Source: Chara braunii (lineage: Eukaryota; Streptophyta; Charophyceae; Charales; Characeae). From it: DNA of 42,161 nt. The stretch spans positions 1,554,396-1,596,556 of the forward strand of contig BFEA01000355.1 in assembly GCA_003427395.1 (NCBI GenBank). Reading direction: 5' to 3'. Of this stretch, positions 9,935 to 19,489 are shown piece after piece. A program made the position numbers and the translations under genes. Each line of letters begins with the position of its first letter. The stretch's first letter is position 1. The notes under the pieces are model-generated. The model had not been told where the DNA came from. It ran no database searches and worked only from the letters and a program-made list of their open reading frames with translations.

Positions 9935-10770
9935 TGAGAAAGATTAAACACAATGGAACCAAAAAGTAGAAGAAGATGCCTTGAGCATTAATATCGTGGT
10001 GTACAACATCTTCCCCTCCGTCATCCCGTAACAGAGTTACGGAAACTCAACCCTTCCACTCAATACACCACTCAGATTGAGGATTTACTACTGTATGGCA
10101 TGCTTAAATATCCGAAAATTCAGGAACTTGCCCTCCTACTTCCTACGCGTCGGTACTTACCCGAGCATAAGCTTAGAAAAAATGAACCTGTACGGGTTCC
10201 ATGATCCNTACTTCCTACGCGTCGGTACTTACCCGAGCATAAGCTTAGAAAAAATGAACCTGTACGGGTTCCATGATCCTGACCAGATACCAGCAAAATT
10301 AAAGAATTCTAAGTTTCATACATGCCCGAAAATTCAGGGTCTAGCCCTCCTACTTCCTACGCGTCGGTACTTACCAGATCATAAGCTTAGAAAATGAACC
10401 TGTACGGGTTCCACAATCCTGACCAGATACCTACAAAATTAAAGAATTCTAAGTTGCTTACATGCCAGGCGACTCACACTCATAGTGTATGGGGCCTGAT
10501 AACCAGTTGTGTACATGCCTATGAATCTTTCATAAAATATTCATCGGAGAGTTCCGAAAAAGTAGTTTGTTCACATCGAAGATGTTGAACTCAATCTTCA
10601 GAGGATTGAATTCAAGATCGTTGAGGTCACAAAAAAATTCTTCCTGAATCAGATCAGTACCAGGACTATGATTCCTGGCAGATGCATACACTTGTAGGGT
10701 GCATATGGCTGCGACTGCCAACTCAATACATATCAAAAAATGAACTCGCAGTAAAACCCGTTTTTTCACG
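9935..10770. repeat. Terminal direct repeat (pLTR), right copy
   Basis: 836 bp, same orientation and ends as the left copy. The extra length is a 71-bp exact duplication (10137-10207 and 10209-10279) separated by a single N at 10208. Removing it gives 764 bp against 765 bp in the left copy, so the duplication is almost certainly an unresolved overlap in the assembly. Confidence 0.85.
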
Positions 10771-10782
10771 GCCCCAGCTCCG
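10771..10782. repeat. Target-site duplication of the Penelope-like element, right
   Basis: Second copy of GCCCCAGCTCCG, exactly following the end of the right terminal repeat and leading into the right part of host repeat copy A. Confidence 0.85.
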
Positions 10783-10935
10783 GCCAGCGTCGTTCTAGCA
10801 TCGGTAAACCAAGGGCACAGAACAGAGCAACTCAGCAGATATCAGTCCACGTTCAACCATCTCTGAAGTCCTATATCCCAGATGTGGAAGAATGCTAGAT
10901 GCTGCCAATCAGAACACCAAAAAGCTTAATATAAC
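10783..10935. repeat. GAT-associated repeat, copy A, right part
   Basis: Continues copy A after the Penelope-like element: GCCAGCGTCGTTCTAGCATC through ATCTCTGAAGTCCTATATCC to CACCAAAAAGCTTAATATA. It matches the corresponding part of copy B, followed by GAT repeats. Confidence 0.75.
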
Positions 10936-10942
10936 AATAATC

Positions 10943-11060
10943 AGATGATGATACTGGTGATGTGATGATGATGATGATGATGATGATGATGAGTATGCTG
11001 ATGATGATTTTTTTTAATTTTTTTTTTTATGAAAATAATGATGATGATGATGATTAGTAT
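10943..11060. repeat. GAT microsatellite cluster
   Basis: Two runs of (GAT/TGA)n at about 10962-10995 and 11036-11055, separated by a T-rich stretch. They lie immediately before copy B. Confidence 0.9.
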
Positions 11061-11083
11061 GTAAAATTATAGAAGACTATGCT

Positions 11084-11505
11084 ATATCAACAATTCTAGC
11101 CTCCTAATCCTATAACAACTTCTAACCCTCACTGTACCAGGACATTACATCTCAAAGACAATGCCATCCTAACCAATGTCAACCATAGCTGACCTGTTCT
11201 CGCCACCTAGACTATCCCTGGACCCATAGGTTGTCAAGGCACCCCCCCCCAGTTCGCCACTGAATTGCTTTCCTCCCTCAACAAAACCCAGATCTCTCTA
11301 CAAGGCCTCACACTCCTGCAATTTGCAGATTACTGGGCAACACCCCAGCTCCGGCCAGCGTCGTTCTGGCATCGGCAAACCAAAGGCATAGAACAGAGCA
11401 ACTCTGCGGAAATCAGTCCAGATTCGACCATCTCTGAAATCCTATATCCCGAATGAGGAAGAAGGTCAGATGCCGCCAAGAATTACCGAACACCAAAAAG
11501 CTTGA
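11084..11505. repeat. GAT-associated repeat, copy B (unoccupied site)
   Basis: Uninterrupted copy of the repeat that hosts the Penelope-like element. The target reads ACACCCCAGCTCCGGCCAG without insertion (about 11339-11357). It ends with CACCAAAAAGCTTGATATAGC. A plus-strand frame at 11265-11456 and the corresponding fragments in copy A read similar residues, so the repeat might derive from a coding sequence, but I cannot name it. Confidence 0.75.
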
Positions 11506-12228
11506 TATAGCATCAATGAAGACTGTGGAATTCTTTCTTTTTTTTGTGAATAAAGATACGTTAATTTAAACTTTGAAAGTCTCCTCCCCTCCCTCCTCTA
11601 CTCATTACCCCTTTGTCCCTTTGTTGCCTCCGCCGAAAACAGTCCTCCAATGTAGGACCTCCTTTTCAGCCCCAACTTGGAACAGTCTTTCTCTTCCTCG
11701 CTATAATCCAAGAGACATTCCGCTCCCACCAGAAGAATGCCCCTGCAAACCCCTTACCCTATTCTGCCCCCGCTGAGGCTATCCACCCCAACCCCATAAT
11801 AGAGCAACCCTCAACTTCTGCACACAGCCTCTTCAGAGCGCCACCTCCCTCCTTGTGACACCCCTGCAGAGTATTGCTCTCCCCACCTTTCCACCCGTAC
11901 CACGAACTTCGAAACAACCGTCATCATCCATCCAAGGAGGAAAGTGAACTCCCATATGATTGAAACATAACTTAGCAAGATCACCAACGAAATTACTACT
12001 GAAACGATTCTTTTTTTTTTAGTTGAAGATAATTAGTTAATAATGCAATAAGATTATGAAAATCTCATTCATAGAGAACTATGAAATATAAAGAAGTAAA
12101 CAAGGAAAAATTAATCTAAAATGAATTAGAACTTTGGTATTCAAAAATACCATATCGAAACGTACATTAACAAGAAATCTAGGTATTTAAAAAATACCTT
12201 CCCGATTAATAAAATAGGAAATAAGATG
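11506..12228. other. AT-rich unassigned segment of the nested block
   Basis: No gene recognised. Short T and A runs (11526-11536, 12010-12019) and a C/T-rich part (11575-11900) are present. A short inverted element TAGGTATTTAAAAAATACCT sits at about 12180-12199. Confidence 0.5.
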
Positions 12229-12284
12229 CTGATGTTGATGATGATGATGATAATGGTGACGCACCAATGATGATGATGCTCATA

Positions 12285-12339
<55 letters not shown>

Positions 12340-12388
12340 CGCACCAATGATGATGATGCTCATAATGGTGATGATGATGATGATGAAA
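12229..12388. repeat. GAT microsatellite with internal duplication
   Basis: Long (GAT)n array. The phrase GACGCACCAATGATGATG occurs twice (about 12258 and 12338), so the array grew partly by a larger duplication of about 80 bp. Confidence 0.9.
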
Positions 12389-12399
12389 ATCTGGGTTTC

Positions 12400-13890
12400 G
12401 CTCTCCCCTTCCGGGTCAAGGATCCCAAGGCCCCCTTTGGCTCTTGGTTGGGTTAGGATGTCCCAACTCACTCTCTTCATGCAACAACGGGAGTCTGCTT
12501 TATTTTTCCACAAATAGGTCGTAAGCGCTCTTCTGAGTTTGGCATATTGTTGTTTCGACAGTTGTCAATTTATACTAGATCGTTGCAAGGATTGCGTTGT
12601 TAATTGTCAAGGTCCGGCCCACCAGCGAGGTTTGGAGACCTTCCCACTTTGTCAGTCGCTCAATTGTCAGGTTCATCAATATGTCCCCATGATCTGGTGG
12701 GGGACCCGAGCCTGACGCCCAAGATCCGGATAGCTTCATTTTTTGTCTGCCATTTGATTGTCGGTTGTTGGGGTGGGGGTTGGTCTTGGGGGCATAACCA
12801 CCAAGTTTCCGTTTTGGATCCGCAATTACCTTTCATATCTGTCGTCAACGATAATTGGTGTATAACTCGCATGAGAACCCGGGTGCTGACGGTGTCTGCC
12901 CGTATCAGAATAGTGAGATCGTCTGCAAAAAGCGAAGTCATCGGAATGAGGTGCTCCAAGAGTTTGGGGATGGATACCTTACTGATATGGGGGTGGGCCC
13001 TGATTAGTGATGGGAGGGTTTCCATAACAATAACGAAGAGTAACGGCGCGATGGGATCCCCCTGGCGCACCGATCTCTAAAGCGCAATGGGGGGCGAAAG
13101 GTGGTCATTTAGCATAATGTTCGTGGTAGCCGATTTATGGAGGAGCTGAATTCAATGACAGAAAGATGGCCTGAAATTCATTTGGCCAGACACATGTCCA
13201 AGAAGTCTCTATCAACGTGGTCATACGCTTTTTCGAAATTTATGAACAGAATCGCAGTTGGCACTTTTCGCTTTCGCATAAATTATAGTCTCATTGACTA
13301 GGAGGATATTGTCTTGGATATTGCGGTTGGGCATAAACCGAGTCTGGGCAGGATGAATCAGCATGTTCATCAAGGGCAAGAAACGGTTGGTCAGTGCCTT
13401 GGCCACCATTTTGCAGGGAACCGGAAGGAGAGTGGTGGGTCTATAGTTTCTTATATCCTCTCTGTCCCCTTTTTTGTAAGGCAGTGTTGTAACGCCCTGT
13501 CCAATCATTCCCCTAAAGGAGCCCTCTGTCTGAACTCGTAAGATCGTCTTGAAGCAGATCCCAGAAGTGCACCCAAAACTCCTTTGGGAAGGAGTCAATA
13601 CCTGGCGTTTTCTCATCCTCCATACCTTTGAGAGCATCCCATACTTTAACGGCGGAGATTGCCTTTTCTAACATTTGTCTTTGGTCTAGTGTGAGGTGTG
13701 ACTGGATTGCTTGCAGCAGGTCTTCCCTCACTCGTTGCACTTCAGTCGAATCCTTTTCAGGGGTCTGGGAGGTGAACAACTGCCGATAGTACAAGGATGC
13801 ATAATCCACTATTGCATATGCATTTGAGGTCACACAGGCATCATCATGGAGGGGGTGCTTGAGTCTACTAACTGTGGCAATCCTGGTTCA
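12400..13890 (-). pseudogene. LINE-1 ORF2 reverse transcriptase
   Basis: Minus strand, in coding order. DDACVTSNAYAIVDYASLYY and GMEDEKTPGIDSFPKEFW (13850-13560) form the N-terminal RT region. TTLPYKKGDREDIRNYRP (about 13490-13437) is the fingers. INFEKAYDHVDRDFL (about 13240-13196) is motif A. RQGDPIAPLLF (about 13068) is motif B'. SLFADDLTIL (about 12940-12910) is motif C with both aspartates. WDILTQPRAKGGLGILDP (about 12460-12407) follows. This is the standard LINE reverse transcriptase. Stops and frameshifts interrupt it at about 13555, 13180-13080 (TAG before RSVRQGDP) and 12650-12550. The protein breaks off at 12400 where the nested block begins. Confidence 0.85.
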
Positions 13891-14091
13891 GGCTTTAGCC
13901 TTGCTGAAAAAGGACTTCGCCATTGTTGCGTCAGTGTTGTTTTTTTATTATTTTAGCCTGAATTCTCCATGCCTGTGTTTGGCTTTCTATGTATGCTTGG
14001 AGGTGATATCGAGCCGCTTGTAGTTTCTCGAAGGAGGGTTGGTGCAATGGGTTGTCCATCTTTGTGTCATCTCATTCCTCCAGTTCTTGCA

Positions 14092-15147
14092 TTAGTCCGT
14101 CAAGAATGACTTCACGATCCCTCGCATGCTGGATGGAGAATTTTTTGCCCTTTCCCTCAGTTGAGTCATGCCTTCGTTGAACCAGGTCACTCTATCACCA
14201 GATTTCGGTTTGCGGGTTTGCCAGAAGCGCCAAAACTCGTTCTCCAATTCTCTAAATCTGGGTAGGGATAGCAGCGAGGTGTTAAACTTGTAGAACCCCG
14301 GTCCCCTCTTGATGTGGGTGTCGAAGAACAGGCATGGGCTGATAGCGGTTATCTCTGCAGTGGTAACCTGGCCAAGCAAGCCCTTGGAGACAAGTGTGAG
14401 GTCAATGCGTGAGTTGGTCAGCCCATGGTCTCCCCTGGAGGACAGGCATGTGTCGGCCCTCTGGGACGGGTGTAGCATTTTGTAGGCGTCCTCTAATCCC
14501 CTGTACGTCATCAGTTGCCTTAGCATAAGAATGTCCAGACCGAGGTGCGGCGGCAAAGACGCCTGTGAATCATGTCGCTGCTAGGTTGACCTTCGGTCCC
14601 ATCCTTGGATCCAAGGTGGTGTTGAAATCCCCCGCCAATATGATCGGGGCATCGTCTGGAAGTTGATGCATAAGGGTAAGCCAAAGGTTCACTCTGTGTA
14701 CTGGGTCATTCGGGGCCGTACATATTAACAAGGTGGAACTCATCTTCTTCATATGCCACTTTCAGACATACCCACCTGCCATGCCCGTCGTCATGTTGTA
14801 TTGACACAGGTCTAAGTCTCGAGGAGGGAGGGATCCGGATCGCCACTCCTGCAGACACCCTTTCCTTTGTATGTGCCTGATAAGAGATGTAGGGCCACAT
14901 GACTTTTCCTTTCGCCACATGCAATGGGGTGTCTTGAAGGTGCGTTTCTTGGACGCACACCACATCCGGCCATCTATTAGTTATAGGGTATTTAAGCATT
15001 GTCCATATGGCCTGTTTTTTTTCGGGCATCGTCTGTATGAGCCCATTGACGTTAAGTGACAATATATCGATGTCTGCACGAGCCAGTTTGGTTGCCCATT
15101 GTGGCGGGTTCCTAATTTTGGAAAACACCAGAGGGGGAGGGGGGTAT
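14092..15147 (-). pseudogene. LINE-1 ORF2 AP-type endonuclease
   Basis: Minus strand. DIDILSLNVNGL (about 15070) is the start of the exonuclease-endonuclease-phosphatase fold, VVCVQETHLQ (about 14970-14941) contains the catalytic Glu, and LAGDFNTTLDPR (about 14645-14610) contains the DFN motif. SRIDLTLVS (about 14415) is the later D-containing motif. The domain nicks target DNA before reverse transcription. A frame change near 14700-14750 and another near 14560 break it. Upstream it runs into the N gap, so its link to ORF1 cannot be read. Confidence 0.85.
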
Positions 15148-15287
15148 NNNNNNNNNNNNNNNNNNNNNNNNNNNNNNNNNNNNNNNNNNNNNNNNNNNNN
15201 NNNNNNNNNNNNNNNNNNNNNNNNNNNNNNNNNNNNNNNNNNNNNNNNNNNNNNNNNNNNNNNNNNNNNNNNNNNNNNNNNNNNNNN
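15148..15287. other. Assembly gap (140 N)
   Basis: Run of N inside LINE-1 between the ORF1 region and the endonuclease. Its length may be nominal. Confidence 0.98.
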
Positions 15288-15299
15288 GCAGGAAGCTTG

Positions 15300-17096
15300 C
15301 ACAATGAGGGGTCAGTGGGCCGTTGTTGGCCATCAGGATGTTGTTGTGTGATGGGGTCATCCATTGATGGGATGTAGCTTGTCAATTTTCCTTCTATCGA
15401 TACTCAGTCTACTGGTTTGACAGGGAAGACAAAGGGGGGGTCGTCCCATTGATTGTGCTTCTCCAACACACTGTCCTCCAGGAAATCTGCATAAACACAG
15501 AACCCGTCTGAACGTCCATGCGATGCTAGCCCTGAAGTGAGAGGTAGTCAAGTCCATAAGTTGCTTATGGTTGAACCATGTGAAGCCATTAGGTGTTTTC
15601 TGCAGTTTGATCTTGGGGTCAACAAGTAGGAAGACCGGGATGATACCCTTGGGAAATGTAAGGGATTTTGGGAGCACCGCCCCATAGCCACTACTTTAAT
15701 CTTTTTGAGATGACCGCTCTGGAGGGATTGCCCCTCCAGCCATCTAGTGTGAGCCCCGAGGGTCTGACATGCTGTTGGCGAGTGTCTTGCTGTGGGGGTC
15801 TGAGGCCCAGCACCCACTCGCCTCCTTCTTCAACTCTGGTGATCAGGAAGATGATCACTCCCAATGGCATAGCTACAGGGGCATTGTCGTTCTCCTCAAG
15901 TCTCACCAATTCTCTCAATTTTTTGGGGGTAGGTGCATCAATTTGATTATCATCAGATGCCAGCAGGGAACTTTCGTTATCGTCATGGATAATTTCAACA
16001 ATAGTGGTCTGTCGAGGGACAAAAGGAATTATTGCTTGCTTCATTTCCCGTTGGGGGGGGGCCTCCCCCTGAGAGGATTGTGGTTGTTGTGTCATCACCA
16101 TGCTCAGCTCTCCAGGCGGTGGTAGTTGGTTCATCGGGCCGGGGTGGCCTTGAAGCTGCCCTTCCCCCGAGCTGTGGTGATTCGCATCTGGTAAGGCGTG
16201 CAAGGTTTCACAGAGTTCATACACGAGGGCCTTCGACCAAGCTAAACCCTCGTGAAGGAATGCCTCATCTTGAGGACTAGTCTGTGGGCTTCCCAGTAGG
16301 GTACCATTGTCTTTGTGTCAGTTTCTGGAATAGTTGTCCATTTTATCCAGGAATTCATTAACCACTAGGACTATGGCCGCCCCCACGTCCATCCAATCTA
16401 TAGTCGTAACTAACTTATATTTCTCCATTGTTGCCAGAACCCTTGGACTGTACATTAGCACTGTTTTTGCCTCCCCCCAATATCTCATTTTTAATCTGTC
16501 TTCCGGTTTGTCATCCATGAGCGAGAAAATTTCAGTGAGTGTCCAGTCATTTAGAAACTGTAGTTTCTACGTGGGGTGGAGGGACCTGCTCCTCCTTCTA
16601 CAAAGTTGCTGGTGGGGGTACTTCAAGGTCCATTGCCACTAGCTGGGCTTGCGGGGTTTGTTGCAACAGGGGCTGGTCCTCTGGGGCGGATGTGTCCATG
16701 TCTTGGAGGGCGCAACCATCATCTTGATAGTCTGGCGCTCCACAGATCATGTGTTTATGTTGAGGCCGTAGCTGCTGAACTATTTGTTGGGTTGCCTATT
16801 GCTGCCAGAACATGTGCAAGTGTTCTTATTGTTGTTGCAACACTTTTTGTTGTTGGCAACAAAGTTGTTGCTGCCATTGTAGATGCATTTGCTGTAAAAG
16901 TTGTTGTTGTTGTATTAGCCTCTGTTGATATTGTTGGTGGTGGTATTGCACCAGTTGGGCTTGCAGGAGGATGTGGAGTTGCTCCTCACACTCTTTGCGT
17001 TGCATGATTTGTTGTTGTTGTTGGTGGTGAAGCTCTTGGGCCTGTTATTGCGCTTGGGACATCAGTTGCGTTTGGGCTTGTTGTTGATATTGCATC

Positions 17097-17130
<34 letters not shown>

Positions 17131-17361
17131 GCGCACGCTGTTGCGCCTGGGCCTGTTGGTGCTCTTGTTACCTTCTGAGATGTTGCTGCTGCACATGGTT
17201 TTGCCGGATTTGGTGGTACTCTTCCAGCGTTGTCTGGCACAGTTGTTGGTCCTGGCACACCAGACCCTGCTCTCGACCCATTGTCTGACCCAGACGGTGG
17301 TTCTGACCCACCTGCTCCGTCTGCCAGTCCACGTGGTTGTGTTGCAGCTGCTCAATCCGAA
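15300..17361 (-). pseudogene. LINE-1 ORF1, C-terminal half
   Basis: Minus strand, several frames. At 17365-17168 a Gln/His-rich stretch (for example QDQQLCQTTLEEYHQIRQ) leads into a CAA/CAG-rich tract (16700-17160). Next come a segment at 16518-16318 (DVGAAIVLVVNEFLDKMDN), an acidic/proline part at 16224-15900, and a globular-looking part containing PKKLRELVRLEENDN and GVIIFLITRVEEGGEWVLGL (about 15930-15790). The end is Arg- and Cys-containing (15677-15357). I recognise no known domain in the globular part. The placement directly before the endonuclease supports an ORF1 or 5' fusion part of the LINE. Confidence 0.55.
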
Positions 17362-17580
17362 CCATTAGGATTTAGTCATGATATGAAACTTCAAGCTACG
17401 CCCTCGGTTCGTGTGTTTTGCTTACAACCTACCCTAATTTGTTGTACTGGAATCGACCGACAAAAGCTCACACAATTTGCTGCCAGAATCAAACGTTGTA
17501 AGCCTCCTGAAGTTTATAAAGGGAAGGGTCTTCGATATCGAAATGAAATTGTACTCAAGGAACAAGGCAAAAAAAAATAA
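17362..17580 (+). pseudogene. rpl6: Mitochondrial ribosomal protein uL6 (rpl6), 3' fragment
   Basis: The plus-strand frame encodes about 72 residues ending at TAA (17578-17580): LGFSHDMKLQ, then TLICCTGIDRQKLTQFAA, CKPPEVYKGKGLRYRNEI and a KEQGKKK end. These match the C-terminal domain of mitochondrial uL6 of land plants and charophytes, a large-subunit rRNA-binding protein; I recall the Marchantia protein being very similar. The open frame extends upstream to 17230 only by reading antisense through LINE DNA. The N-terminal half of the gene is absent, so this is not a functional copy unless the chimeric upstream frame is used, which I doubt. Confidence 0.85.
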
Positions 17581-17584
17581 ACCA

Positions 17585-17756
17585 TGTCATGTTTCGAATC
17601 GAATAAATCGGAAAAAAGCGCACCAGTTCAGTGAGTGAATCATAAATTCAATCAAATTGAATTTTATGTGTCTTATGGTTGTTATCGTGTCGCCGTAAGG
17701 CCCAACGAACACGTACTAATGGACTTGCGGCCATGAAGTGGGAGACTAGAGCTTGA
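17585..17756 (+). pseudogene. Probable mitochondrial rps13 remnant
   Basis: Downstream of rpl6, one frame reads IEFYVSYGCYR (about 17658-17690), and the next frame reads RRKAQRTRTNGLAAMKWETR to a TGA at 17754-17756. The C-YR and QRTRTN elements are landmarks of bacterial-type uS13 near its C-terminus, and rps13 follows rpl6 in bryophyte mitochondria. A deletion or frameshift lies between the two pieces, and most of the gene is missing. The identification is tentative. Confidence 0.45.
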
Positions 17757-17803
17757 GTGGGAAACCCAAACAAAAATGCAAAACAGACGAAAGGAAACAA
17801 ACC

Positions 17804-19489
17804 CATTGTTGTTGTTCTTGCTCTAGTCCAGGTCGCTGGGCAATCTCGTTCGGTTGCAGCTCTGCCACCGCCTTTCGGATGGCATATTGTTCGTGATCCC
17901 ATGACTGGTCAGCCAGGGCTGGTTGGTGCTGCAATTCCATCATCTGGCTGATTTGATGTTCCATCTGTGTATGGGGTGGTTGGCCAGTCTGGGCTTGAAG
18001 TTGTTTTTGTTCCATGCTATGACTGACTGGCTGTCCCTGCAGGTTTTTTTTGGGTTGTTGCTGATATTGTTGGTGGTCCTGAGCCTCGTGCCCCATTTGC
18101 TCGTAGAGCGGGTCTCGTTCTTCCGGACCAAGCCGTAGATGGTGTGGTCGGTTCTGTCGCGTCCCCAATTTAGTCCCCTCCCCCTGCCCTCCAGGAGGGT
18201 CGTCCTGTAGGGGTGGCAGATCCTCTGACAAATGGTTGGAAGGGTCTGCTACACTCAGAGCTGAGCGATTCGTCAATTCTGGTCGGGGCAAGGGAAATGT
18301 TGCTCCTTTGATTTTGTTAATGAGTGAGTTAGCCTTGAGCCACCTGTGTTGCGGCAATGACATCTTGGTGGGACGTTTTTAGTGCAGCAGCGGTGGTCTT
18401 GGTTTGCTGTCGGTTTGTCTTTGGAAGCCCTTGCCTTTTGTTGTCCTTCTCTGCCAGGAGTCCTACAACACCAGGTGGCAGGAGCTGTGGTAATGAGCTA
18501 GGACTAGAGGGGGGCGGGAGGATGGGGGGTTTCAGGCCTGAGGATGGCTGGGCGTGGTTGTGTGTGTGTAAATGGATGACCTCAATCACAGATTGAGCCT
18601 CCTTCAAAGTCGATCCCTCCACCCTGTTCGTATTGCCGTCTCCCAAAGGCGGGCACGCCAATGGGGTGGCGGTCTGAGCCCCCGAGCATTCTGTATTCTG
18701 TATGCCATAGCATCTGTCACCCTCAGTCCGCTGGCCTTCGAGGGCAGGATGCCTATCTGGCAGCAGGGGCCGTGATATGGGGGGGAGCAGTTTCCCCTCT
18801 CGAGGGGGCGGGTGAAGTGACCCGCTCGGCTCGTTGGCGGAGGGGGTGTGCAGTGGATGCTTGCTCTCCAGGGCCCCATATGGGCTTTGGCTTGTATGTG
18901 CATTTGGTCGGGGCCAGCTTGGAGTGCATTGTGGGAGCTCCTGATTTTTTAGTCCCAATGTGGCTCCCAATGTTAGCGGAGTGCGATGATTGGTTGCTTT
19001 TTTCTCTTCTCCCAGGTCCTGGAGTGGCTTCGTGTTTGCCTTTGTATTTGGGATCATCATTAACTTGCACCCTCGCCCCAGACGGAAATGCATTTGGCTG
19101 ACCCTTGCTCTGCCAGATCCATTTCCCCGGACGGCCATCAGCGTATGCTCTGAAGATCCACCCTTCAAGTTCCTTTTCTTCCGGGTACCACTATTCTTCA
19201 TCAGTAGGATGGGGGGTCACCAGTCCCCTGATTTTAGGTTTATTGTTGTTAGGGCATGTGTCCTCAGTACAAAGATGGCCTCTCCGCTTGCATACATAGC
19301 ACCATGGGTCTTGAGTGTGGCTGATCGGGACCGAAAACTCCTTTCCCCCATGAGAGTATCTCTATTCCTCATTGAGAGGGAAAGGAAATTTCGGGTCCCA
19401 ATCAACAGCCACGAGGAGGGAGTCATCCCTTTTTCCCAAGAACTGTGGCAGATCCGTGATATACCCTTCGACGGGTGCAATGTTCTCAA
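17804..19489 (-). pseudogene. LINE-1 ORF1, middle part (Gln-rich, zinc-knuckle-like)
   Basis: Minus strand. At about 19300-19250, WCYVCKRRGHLCTEDTC gives a Cys-x2-Cys-x4-His-x6-Cys pattern, a variant zinc knuckle like those of plant LINE ORF1 proteins. A long Ser/Pro-rich disordered part follows (19201-18329). Next is a Gln-rich part (18100-17815) with GHEAQDHQQYQQQPKK and ending in LEQEQQQ, which is where the mitochondrial insertion falls; the Gln-rich frame resumes at 17365. ORF1 products bind the element RNA. The knuckle and the DUF4283-like part upstream support this role. Confidence 0.6.

Larger units (their letters stand above)
4075..10770 (-). mobile_element. Penelope-like element, permuted type, GIY-YIG upstream of RT
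   Basis: A 6.7-kb element whose coding strand is minus. Order in coding sense: terminal repeat (10770-9935), leader (9934-9525), one long degraded reading region (9524-5006), trailer (5005-4840), terminal repeat (4839-4075). The coding region has a Pro/Gly-rich and coiled-coil-like N-terminal part, a GIY-YIG nuclease domain and then a reverse transcriptase. Long direct terminal repeats and GIY-YIG plus RT define Penelope-like elements. Canonical ones carry GIY-YIG after the RT; the order here is that of the permuted lineages (Chlamys/Naiad-type). At least six stops and several frameshifts make it inactive. It is bounded by a 12-bp duplication. Confidence 0.8.
3583..12388. mobile_element. Nested block splitting LINE-1
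   Basis: About 8.8 kb separates the two coding halves of LINE-1. It begins with a T-rich tract (about 3583-3627) and ends in GAT repeats (12229-12388). It contains two copies of a GAT-associated repeat, a complete but dead Penelope-like element inside the first copy, and about 700 bp of unassigned AT-rich sequence. Whether the block arrived as one element or by successive insertions cannot be decided; I found no target-site duplication at its outer ends. Confidence 0.55.
17362..17803 (+). mobile_element. Nuclear insertion of mitochondrial DNA (NUMT)
   Basis: About 440 bp on the plus strand carrying the 3' end of mitochondrial rpl6 followed by a probable remnant of rps13. This order is known from bryophyte mitochondrial ribosomal clusters. 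Both borders fall inside the Gln-rich ORF1 of LINE-1 (minus strand). The left border shares ACCAT with the LINE, the right border has ACCCATTG; such short overlaps are typical of end-joining capture. No duplication of target is visible. Confidence 0.75.

Noticed and set aside
10943-12388. CRISPR-like array in the GAT-rich block
   Set aside because: The repeats are simple trinucleotide microsatellites without spacers, in a nuclear eukaryotic setting.
17230-17361. Upstream part of the plus-strand open frame fused to rpl6 as a possible transit peptide
   Set aside because: This part is the antisense of the Gln-rich LINE ORF1 and has Gly/Pro/Asp-rich composition, unlike a mitochondrial presequence. 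The N-terminal half of uL6 is also missing.
16576-17368. Plus-strand Val/Leu-rich frames that look like membrane proteins
   Set aside because: They are the complement of CAA/CAG-rich LINE ORF1 DNA.
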